Shown here: piece after piece, positions 1 through 5,185 of the stretch
Position numbering within the stretch: the first letter of the stretch is position 1
Layout: each line of letters starts with the position of its first letter
Assembly: GCA_025455895.1 (NCBI GenBank)
Contig: JALOLQ010000137.1
Coordinates: 1-5,185 of the forward strand
DNA from: Solirubrobacteraceae bacterium
GTDB lineage: Bacteria; Actinomycetota; Thermoleophilia; Solirubrobacterales; Solirubrobacteraceae
Reading direction: 5' to 3'
DNA: 5,185 bases
Made by a program: the position numbers and the translations under genes
Notes under the pieces: model-generated
Databases searched by the model: none
Seen by the model: the letters and a program-made list of their open reading frames with translations, nothing else
What the model was told of the DNA's origin: nothing

Positions 1-1140
1 GGGACCGAACCGCCGCGGGTCGCGCTCGTCGCCGACGGTGTCGGCGGGATGCACGGGGTCACCCACACGCTCGACGAGCTGCGCGAGCGCGGGGTACCGG
101 GCTTCGACGTCGAGGTGGTCGGCACCGACCCGAACGTCGACCGGCGCCTGCCGGCGGTCCGCGAGATCGACATCCCGTTCTACACGGGCCTGCAGGTCGG
201 CGTGCCGGCCCTGCCCGCGCTGACCGAGGCACTCGCCGACGGCCGCTACGACCTCGTCCACCTGTGCTCGCCCGGGCCGTCCGGCGTCGCCGCGCTGGCC
301 GTCGCGCGGCTGCTCGGCCTGCCGCTCGTCGGCAGCTACCACACCGAGCTGGCGGCCTACGCCGGCGTCCGTGCGCCGGACCCGCGCATCGCGGCCGGCA
401 TGCGCGCCGCGCTCGCCGCCTTCTACGGGGCCTGCGACGTGGTGCTCTCGCCGAGCGCGGCGTCCGACGCGGCGCTCATGGACCTCGGCGTCGATCCCGC
501 GGCGGTCGGCCGCTGGGATCGCGGGGTCGACCTCGCGCGCTTCGACCCGGCCCGCCGGCAGCCGGGCCTGCTGCCCGGCCCCGTGAACGTCCTCTACGCC
601 GGCCGCCTCACCCGCGAGAAGGGCGCGCCGCTGCTGGCCGACGCCTTCCTGGCCGCGCACGCCCGCGACCGCAGGCTGCACCTGTGCCTGGCCGGCGGCG
701 GCCCGGAGGAGGCGCTGCTGCGCGAGCGTCTCGGCGCGCGGGCGACGTTCCTCGGCTGGCTCGAGGGCGACGCGCTCGCGCGGGCGTACGCCTCCGCCGA
801 CCTCTTCCTCTTCGCCAGCCGCACCGACACCTTCGGCCAGGTGCTGCTCGAGGCGCAGGCCTCGGGGCTGGCCGTCGTCGCGGTCGACGAGGGTGGTCCG
901 CGCGGGATCGTCGACGACGGGCGGACCGGGCTGCTGCGCTCGGCCGAGGCACCGGCGCTCGCCGACGCGCTGGTCGCGCTCGCCGCCGCGCCGCTGCAGC
1001 GCGCCCGGCTCGGCCGCGCGGCCCGCGCCGCGGCGCGGGAGCGAACCTGGGAGGCCTCGCTCGAGCGCCTCGCCACGGGCTACCGCCGCGCGCTCGCGCC
1101 CGGCGCCGCCGAGGCCGGGCAGGCGGAGCGCGCGGCATGA
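1..1140 (+). CDS. GT4-family glycosyltransferase (5' end outside window)
   Basis: A retaining GT-B glycosyltransferase of family GT4, predicted to transfer a sugar from a nucleotide-sugar donor to a lipid or glycan acceptor at the cytoplasmic face. The frame is open to base 1, and coding similarity begins before the first in-frame ATG (base 49): codons 6-12 read RVALVAD, the first Rossmann strand. The true start is therefore upstream. Numbering from base 1, an N-terminal acceptor domain has a GGMHGVT loop (15-21) and YHTEL (113-117). The C-terminal donor domain opens with the phosphate-binding GRLTREKG (201-208, R202 and K207). It continues with a GGGPEE loop and then TDTFGQVLLEA (275-285), where D276 and E284 form the D/E-x7-E motif. 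The 'TDTFG' form resembles MgtA/SqdX-like alpha-mannosyl or sulfoquinovosyl transferases, but the substrate cannot be fixed. The gene overlaps the next by 4 bases. It could also be the C-terminal part of a longer multidomain protein. Confidence 0.9.
   Translation, partial: GTEPPRVALVADGVGGMHGVTHTLDELRERGVPGFDVEVVGTDPNVDRRLPAVREIDIPFYTGLQVGVPALPALTEALADGRYDLVHLCSPGPSGVAALAVARLLGLPLVGSYHTELAAYAGVRAPDPRIAAGMRAALAAFYGACDVVLSPSAASDAALMDLGVDPAAVGRWDRGVDLARFDPARRQPGLLPGPVNVLYAGRLTREKGAPLLADAFLAAHARDRRLHLCLAGGGPEEALLRERLGARATFLGWLEGDALARAYASADLFLFASRTDTFGQVLLEAQASGLAVVAVDEGGPRGIVDDGRTGLLRSAEAPALADALVALAAAPLQRARLGRAARAAARERTWEASLERLATGYRRALAPGAAEAGQAERAA
1121..1128 (+). promoter_or_regulatory. Candidate ribosome binding site for the deacetylase-like gene
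   Basis: The purine-rich AGGCGGAG lies 8 bases before the ATG at 1137 and inside the end of the glycosyltransferase gene. With the ATGA stop/start overlap it favours 1137 as the start, although this reading frame stays open far upstream. In DNA this GC-rich such matches are common, so it is only supporting evidence. Confidence 0.35.
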
Positions 1141-1871
1141 GGACCGATCGCCGCGAGATCGCCGTCGCCCTCCACGACGTGGAGCCGGCGACCTTCGAGC
1201 GCGTCGCGCTGATCCGCGACTGGCTCGCCGACCAGGGCATCGGCCGCCTCACGCTGCTCGTCGTGCCCGCCCCCGACCTGCACCCGCTCCAGGACCGCAG
1301 CGAGCCGCTCGTGGCCTGGCTCGACGAGCGCCGCCGCGCGGGCGACGCGATCGCCCAGCACGGCCTGCGCGACCGCTGCGCCGCGCGCCCGTCCTGGTCC
1401 CCGCGGCGGCCGCTCACGCGCCCGTGCCGGCCGGACGCCGAGTTCGCGACGCTCGGCGCCGAGGACACGCGCCGCGCGGTCGAGTCCGGCTGGCGGATCC
1501 TGCGCCTGGCGGGGCTCGAGCCCGCCGGCTTCGTCGCGCCCGGCTACGCCTACACGCCGGCGCTGCACGCGGTGCTGACGCGCCGCTTCGCCTGGTGGGC
1601 CGGCGCCGACCGGATCTACCGCCCCGGGGGCCCGGCGGCCGGCCTGGCGACCTCGCCCGCCGTCTTCCCGGTACCGGCGCCGCGCACCCACCAGCCCCTC
1701 ACCCCGCTGCGCACGCGCCTGCGCGCGGCGACCGCGGGCCGCGTGCTGCGCCTCGACCTGCGCCCCGCGGACCTCGACCGCCCGCGCCAGGTCGCTGCGG
1801 TCGAGCGCGTGCTCACCCGCGCCCGCGGGCGGGTGCCGGTGACGCTCGGCGAGGCCGGCGCGGCGGGCTGA
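1137..1871 (+). CDS. DUF2334/NodB-like polysaccharide deacetylase-family protein with altered metal site
   Basis: A 244-residue protein of the glycoside hydrolase/deacetylase superfamily (DUF2334 type), whose members are thought to remove acyl groups from sugars with a divalent metal. No signal peptide is seen. The start is set by the ATGA overlap with the glycosyltransferase stop, implying translational coupling and a shared glycan or glycolipid pathway. Visible signature parts are strand 1 with ALHDVEPAT (11-19; H13, D14), AIAQHGLRD (71-79), the DAEF motif (100-103), GFVAPGY (131-137) and LRLDLRPADLDRP (204-216). Two positions differ from what I expect for the family. The HxxxH metal pair is H75 with D79 instead of His, and the late 'HPADL' histidine is R209. 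Each differs from a His codon by one base (GAC and CGC against CAC). The protein may be a non-catalytic relative, or may use other ligands. Family assignment is fairly secure; activity is uncertain. Confidence 0.8.
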   Translation: MRTDRREIAVALHDVEPATFERVALIRDWLADQGIGRLTLLVVPAPDLHPLQDRSEPLVAWLDERRRAGDAIAQHGLRDRCAARPSWSPRRPLTRPCRPDAEFATLGAEDTRRAVESGWRILRLAGLEPAGFVAPGYAYTPALHAVLTRRFAWWAGADRIYRPGGPAAGLATSPAVFPVPAPRTHQPLTPLRTRLRAATAGRVLRLDLRPADLDRPRQVAAVERVLTRARGRVPVTLGEAGAAG

Positions 1872-1877
1872 GGTCCT

Positions 1878-1896
1878 TCGGCCGCTGATCAGCCGA
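1878..1896. terminator. Short inverted repeat at the convergent gene junction; possible bidirectional terminator
   Basis: The two gene pairs meet tail to tail with only 17 bp between stop codons (1872-1888). TCGGC at 1878-1882 pairs with GCCGA at 1892-1896 around a 9-base loop. Overlapping this is a perfect 10-bp palindrome, GCTGATCAGC (1884-1893), which contains the TGA stop of the - strand gene. The stem is only 5 bp and no T-run follows on either strand, so intrinsic termination is weakly supported. The location is the main argument. Confidence 0.2.
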
Positions 1897-3886
1897 TTGT
1901 GAGCGGTGACGCCGGCGAGCCGGCGGGGAGCACGCTCATGTTGCCCTTGAAGCGCGCGGTCAGCGTGACCTTGCTCGCCGGGCGTCGCGGAAGCCGGGCG
2001 ACCGTGAGCACGGCGCGGTATTCGCAGACGCCGTCGCGCAGGCTCAGCGGCGTCGTGACCGTGGCGAGCCGGCGCGACGCGCGCCTGGCACTCACGGAGA
2101 CGGAGCCGGTGCAGCCCGTGCGCGGGCTGACGGCAGTGGCGATGAGCCGCCCGCTGAGCCTGACGCGATACGGGGCACGGCGAAGGCGCCGGCTCGCGAG
2201 CTTCAGGGTCAGCCGGTCGGCGCTCACCCTGTCGGCCGGCGGCGGCGCCGGCGGGAGGGACGGCACCGCGATCTGCGCGCCGGCCTGGTCGTCCTCGCCG
2301 GGAGCGTCGTTCGACGGGATGGAATCCGGGTCCCGCTCGCTCTGGCCGGCCACCTCGGCGCTCAGGACGGCCGTGCCGGGGGCGAGGGCGGTGGCGTTGA
2401 GCGTGAGCGTCGTCTGCGTGCCTGCGGCGAGCGTGCCGACCCTCCAGGAGCCGGTCAGCGCGCTCCCCGGTCCGACCAGCGCTGGAGCCAGGTCGAGCAG
2501 ACGCCCGCTCAGCGACACGCGCGCGGACCCCGCAGGGTCGGGCCCGTGGTTGCGAAGGCGGACGGTGATTGGTGCGGTGGCGCCGAGCGCCAGCACCCTC
2601 GGCGCGCCCTCCAGGGTCAGCGACAGGTCCGCGACCCGCCCGACCGTTGAGGCGGCGTTCAGCGCCCTGGGCGCGTCGGCGGCACTGTCCTGGGTTGCTC
2701 CCCCGAACCCGTTTCCCAGCTGCCCGGCGGCGTCGTTGCCCCAGCAGCTGACCGATCCGTCGTCGAGCGCTGCACAGGTGTGCGTGCCGCCCGCGCTGAT
2801 GGCGACCGTTCGTCGACTGGGGGGCGATAGGACCGCCACGGGATGCGGTTGGTCCGTCAACGTCAGGGCGTCGCCGAGCTGTCCACGGCCGTCGTAGCCC
2901 CAGCAGTTCGCCGATCCGTCGTCGAGGATCGCGCACGAGTGGTCGGCACCGGCGCTGATCGCGATTGCGCGCCGACCGGCCGGCAGCGCCACCGCCACGG
3001 GCGTCGCCCTGCTCGCCTCTGGGGCGCCGTCACCAAGGCGCCCGTTCCCGTCGCTCCCCCAACAGCGGGCCGACCCATCGTCGAGGACCGCACACGAGTG
3101 GGTGCCGCCGGCGCTGATGGCGACCGCGCGCCGGCTGCCCGGCAACGCGACCTCGACTGGCCGCGGCTGGTCGGCGGTCACGTCGTCGTCACCAAGCTGT
3201 CCCAGGAAATCGTAGCCCCAGCAGCTGGCCGACCCGTCGTCGAGAACCGCACACGAATGCAGGTGGCCGGCACTGATCGCCACGGCGCGCCGACCGGCGG
3301 GCAGCGCGACCGCCACCGGCGTCGGCTGGTTGATGGTCGCGTCGTCGTCACCAAGCTGTCCCAGGGAATCGGAGCCCCAGCAGCTGGCCGACCCGTCGTC
3401 GAGAACCGCACACGAATGATAGGAGCCGGCACTGATCGCCACCGCGCGCCGACCAGCGGGCAGCGCGACCGCCACCGGCGTCGGCTGGTCGACGGCCGCG
3501 TCGTCGTTGCCTAATTGGCCGACCCTGTCGGAGCCCCAGCAGCTGGCCGACCCGTCGTCGAGGACCGCGCAGGAATGGTCGACGCCGGCGCTGATCGCGT
3601 TCGCGCGTTGACCGGCCGTCAGCGCTACGGTTACGGGAGACGGTTCGTCCGTGAGTGTGGCGTCGTTGCCGACCTGCCCCGCGAAGCCGTTGCCCCAGCA
3701 ACTGGCCGAGCCATCATGCAGCACCGCGCAGGAATGCGTGTCCCCGGCGTGGAGCAGCCCGGCCTGGAACGCCCGCTCGGCGCTCGACGCCCGCTCAGCC
3801 GGCGCGGGCGACGCCAGGACGCCGCCGGACGACGTGGCGACCAGGAGCGCCACCGTCAGGGCGCTGGCGCGCTGTAGGCCGGTCAT
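1889..3886 (-). CDS. Secreted seven-repeat RCC1-type beta-propeller protein with DUF11-like and C-terminal beta domains
   Basis: A predicted exported protein of 665 residues. An N-terminal signal peptide (about 1-25; R6, hydrophobic core, VLA before SPA) is followed by seven RCC1 repeats (about 45-395) of the form HSCAVLDDGSASCWG plus a GQLG turn. The repeat His is at 51, 104, 157, 210, 263, 316 and 369, exactly 53 residues apart. Seven matches the blade number of the RCC1 propeller. Each repeat has a C-x9-C pair, likely a disulfide outside the cell. Next come a DUF11-like domain (about 416-540, with RNHGPDPAG and SWRVGTLAAGT), a Pro linker (542-550) and a C-terminal beta domain (about 555-665) with C592 and C621. 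The ATG at 3886 is chosen because it overlaps the upstream TGA as ATGA. The alternative GTG at 3904 would add six residues inside the upstream gene. A GGAAG lies only 2 bases before the ATG, so translation probably depends on coupling. RCC1 propellers usually bind partners; the ligand here is unknown. Surface binding or adhesion is inference. Confidence 0.9.
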   Translation of the reverse strand: MTGLQRASALTVALLVATSSGGVLASPAPAERASSAERAFQAGLLHAGDTHSCAVLHDGSASCWGNGFAGQVGNDATLTDEPSPVTVALTAGQRANAISAGVDHSCAVLDDGSASCWGSDRVGQLGNDDAAVDQPTPVAVALPAGRRAVAISAGSYHSCAVLDDGSASCWGSDSLGQLGDDDATINQPTPVAVALPAGRRAVAISAGHLHSCAVLDDGSASCWGYDFLGQLGDDDVTADQPRPVEVALPGSRRAVAISAGGTHSCAVLDDGSARCWGSDGNGRLGDGAPEASRATPVAVALPAGRRAIAISAGADHSCAILDDGSANCWGYDGRGQLGDALTLTDQPHPVAVLSPPSRRTVAISAGGTHTCAALDDGSVSCWGNDAAGQLGNGFGGATQDSAADAPRALNAASTVGRVADLSLTLEGAPRVLALGATAPITVRLRNHGPDPAGSARVSLSGRLLDLAPALVGPGSALTGSWRVGTLAAGTQTTLTLNATALAPGTAVLSAEVAGQSERDPDSIPSNDAPGEDDQAGAQIAVPSLPPAPPPADRVSADRLTLKLASRRLRRAPYRVRLSGRLIATAVSPRTGCTGSVSVSARRASRRLATVTTPLSLRDGVCEYRAVLTVARLPRRPASKVTLTARFKGNMSVLPAGSPASPLTIG
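2702..3754 (-). repeat. In-gene tandem array, seven units of 159 bp (RCC1 blades)
   Basis: The DNA behind the seven propeller blades is a tandem repeat with an exact 159-bp period (53 codons) and no insertion or deletion between any anchor His codons. The two central units at about 3181-3339 and 3340-3498 are the most alike: I count about 12 differences in 159 positions, some synonymous. The end units are more diverged; unit 5 carries a GAPEASRA segment and unit 7 grades into the following domain. The array is coding, and it keeps long spurious reading frames open on the + strand because the period is a multiple of three. Confidence 0.9.
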
Positions 3887-5185
3887 CGCTTCCAGCCCGT
3901 CCACGCCTCGCGCGGGATCCCGCCGACCTCGTCGCGCGCCGCGTACCCGGAGCGGCGAACGCCGAGCGTCTCGGAGACGGTCCTGAGCACGTCGTAGTGG
4001 TCGATCGCGGTGTCGACGGTCGTCCCGCCCTTCACCAAGGGCGAGAGCAGCAGCGCCCCGGTGCGCCCGCCGCCGCTGGTCGCCGGGTCCTTGCCGTACC
4101 AGCGGCGGTCCTCGCAGCAGGCGCTGCGGTCGGCCTCGGGGCCGGGCGGCGCCTGGTCGGCGAGGATCACGATCGCGCCGCCCTTCTCGTAGGCCGGAGA
4201 GGCCTGGATCTGCGGGACGACGCGCCGCAGGAACGCGTCGGCGGGGCCGAGGCCCGCCGGGGCGCCCGGGGCGCAGGGGCTGTCGGAGCCGTTCTCGCAG
4301 GCCGAGGGGACGAGGTAGGAGAGCGCGGGCGTCGTCGCCGCGTCCTTGAGGTCCTCAGCCAGGCGCGCCATGCCGGTGATGCGGTCGGCGCACGCCGGGT
4401 CCTCGGTGATCGTGCGGAAGGCGAGGAACGGCAGCCGGGGCAGCGGGAACGGTTGGCCGGCGGCGGGCTTCGGGCAGGCCGGCGTGCCGTCGAGGTCGCC
4501 GGCGTAGGCCCGCCAGGTCTTCTCCTGGGCCACGAGCAGGTCGCCCACGCTGAAGACGTCGGTCGAGAAGCCGCAGCCGGTCCCCGCCGCCTGGTCGTCC
4601 TTGCCGATCGTCCCGGGCGTGAGGTCGGCGAACGCCGGGCAGTCCTCGCGCGTCGCCGCGTTCGGGCCCTGCCCGCTCACCAGCGCGATCCCGTTGGCCA
4701 GCGCCCCCGAGCTGACACCGAAGGACCGCGAGAGCAGCGTGCCCTTCGGCACGAGCGTCCCGTTGAGGTAGCTCGCGGCGCCCTCGGGGTCGAACAGCGT
4801 GTCGTAGCCGCGGTCGGCGAGGACGATGAGGAAGACGTGCTCGAGGCTGGGGGCGGCCGGGCCCTCGTCCGCGGGCGGCTCGCCGCCGGGCGCCGGGTCC
4901 TCGCCGCCGCCGGCCCGGGGGGCCGGCTCCTCGGCGGGGGCGGGCTCGTCGACCGGCAGCGCGGCGCTCCCGGCGTCGACCGGCTCGGCGGGCGGCAGGT
5001 CACCGAGCCCGGCGTCCGCGGCCGCGGGCGGTTCCTCGCCCAGCGCGGCATCGTCCGGCGGCGGGAGCGGGGTGGCCGGCTCGACGGCCGCCGGCGCCGC
5101 GCCGGCGAGCGCGATCGGCGCCGGGCCGGGGCCGGGGCGCATCGTCGACGCGCCGGCCCACGCGGCGAGCCCGAGCACGAAGGCG
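3883..5185 (-). CDS. Exported phosphoesterase-family protein with divergent active site (5' end outside window)
   Basis: A protein of the phosphoesterase/phospholipase C-acid phosphatase family (PF04185-like, alkaline phosphatase fold), probably outside the membrane. The frame runs off the right edge. The first in-frame start in the window is a GTG at 5178, but the preceding codons (Ala-Phe) extend the hydrophobic AFVLGLAAWAG stretch, so a signal peptide or anchor starts upstream. Numbering from that GTG, residues about 14-110 form a Pro/Ala/Glu/Gly linker. The domain begins with EHVFLIVLADRGYD (113-126), then GVSSGALANGIALVSGQGPN (154-173), KTWRAY (220-225), AIVILADQAPP (335-345), GALLLSPLVKGG (374-385) and DHYDVLRTVSETLG (393-406). 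These align in order with family motifs, but 'MEN' is LAD, 'HPSLPN' is SGALAN and the late 'DE' is DQ. Eight Cys (180, 202, 235, 263, 294, 302, 354, 355) suit an oxidised protein. Its stop overlaps the RCC1 gene's start (ATGA). Catalysis is doubtful; a binding role is possible. Confidence 0.8.
   Translation of the reverse strand, partial: AFVLGLAAWAGASTMRPGPGPAPIALAGAAPAAVEPATPLPPPDDAALGEEPPAAADAGLGDLPPAEPVDAGSAALPVDEPAPAEEPAPRAGGGEDPAPGGEPPADEGPAAPSLEHVFLIVLADRGYDTLFDPEGAASYLNGTLVPKGTLLSRSFGVSSGALANGIALVSGQGPNAATREDCPAFADLTPGTIGKDDQAAGTGCGFSTDVFSVGDLLVAQEKTWRAYAGDLDGTPACPKPAAGQPFPLPRLPFLAFRTITEDPACADRITGMARLAEDLKDAATTPALSYLVPSACENGSDSPCAPGAPAGLGPADAFLRRVVPQIQASPAYEKGGAIVILADQAPPGPEADRSACCEDRRWYGKDPATSGGGRTGALLLSPLVKGGTTVDTAIDHYDVLRTVSETLGVRRSGYAARDEVGGIPREAWTGWKR
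4849..5139 (-). other. Low-complexity Pro/Ala/Glu-rich linker segment
   Basis: About 97 codons between the membrane or signal segment and the phosphoesterase domain encode almost only Pro, Ala, Glu, Asp and Gly, with no Cys, Lys or aromatic residues. It is acidic and has irregular PAEEPAP/PADEGP-like units rather than a fixed period. This is typical of an extended, disordered stalk crossing or extending from the cell wall. Its reading frame stays the same through to the clearly conserved domain, so it is a real part of the protein. Confidence 0.75.

Noticed and set aside
264..1136. Upstream extension of the deacetylase reading frame within the glycosyltransferase gene
   Set aside because: The translation there is Arg/Ala-rich and domain-free, and strand 1 of the deacetylase fold begins just after the ATG at 1137, which overlaps the previous stop.
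1872..1884. A TTCG-loop hairpin (GGTCC-TTCG-GCC) as an intrinsic terminator
   Set aside because: The stem does not pair cleanly (a C-C mismatch next to the loop and a G-T pair) and no T-run follows.
1899..2897. A 332-codon open frame on the + strand antisense to the propeller gene
   Set aside because: It is a shadow of the real - strand gene. Its composition lacks a domain pattern, while the opposite strand encodes clear DUF11-like and RCC1 sequence.
1080..2936. A 618-codon open frame on the - strand spanning the deacetylase gene and the end of the propeller gene
   Set aside because: It overlaps two well-supported genes, is dominated by Arg/Ala/Pro/Gly as expected for an out-of-frame reading of GC-rich DNA, and shows no recognisable domain.
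2843..3514. A 223-codon + strand frame with its own repeats (recurring RPVVENRTR-like units)
   Set aside because: The repeats are the antisense image of the 159-bp blade array. Because the period is divisible by three, one stop-free unit stays stop-free in all units.
2702..3754. Regular repeats as a possible CRISPR array or non-coding satellite
   Set aside because: Units are 159 bp with no unique spacers, stay in frame and translate to RCC1 blades.
3887..3904. GTG at 3904 as the start of the propeller protein
   Set aside because: It would add six residues (MDGLEA) before a good signal peptide. The ATG at 3886 forms the ATGA coupling seen at the other junction too.

Overview
This is very GC-rich chromosomal DNA with strong G/C third-position bias in every real gene. 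It fits a high-GC actinobacterium. The glycosyltransferase type, the divergent phosphoesterase subtype and the small Cys-containing C-terminal beta domain of the repeat protein recall Thermoleophilia (Solirubrobacter/Conexibacter-like soil bacteria). That placement is inference from memory of similar proteins, not from a search.

The window is fully coding: four genes in two convergent, translationally coupled pairs. On the + strand, positions 1-1140 hold a GT4-type glycosyltransferase with its 5' end outside the window. It is followed, with a 4-base ATGA overlap, by a small DUF2334/NodB-like polysaccharide deacetylase-family protein (1137-1871). On the - strand, reading from the right edge, positions 5185-3883 hold a secreted or membrane-anchored phosphoesterase-family protein with its 5' end outside the window. 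It is followed, again with a 4-base ATGA overlap, by a large secreted seven-repeat RCC1-type beta-propeller protein (3886-1889). The two pairs meet tail to tail across 17 bp that contain a short inverted repeat. No promoter is visible, because both transcription starts must lie outside the window.

The + strand pair looks like cell-envelope glycan or glycolipid work: a cytoplasmic sugar transferase plus a carbohydrate esterase-like partner. That partner lacks two expected histidines. The - strand pair looks extracellular. The phosphoesterase-fold protein sits on a long Pro/Ala/Glu linker and has a changed active site. The propeller protein has seven blades at an exactly constant 53-residue spacing, each with a Cys pair, followed by a DUF11-like domain and a C-terminal domain with one more Cys pair.

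The most interesting points are the perfectly periodic, partly homogenised 159-bp repeat array, the divergent active sites in two adjacent predicted hydrolases, and the coupling of a pseudo-phosphoesterase-like protein to a disulfide-rich propeller. I saw no RNA genes, mobile elements, CRISPR arrays or phage features.
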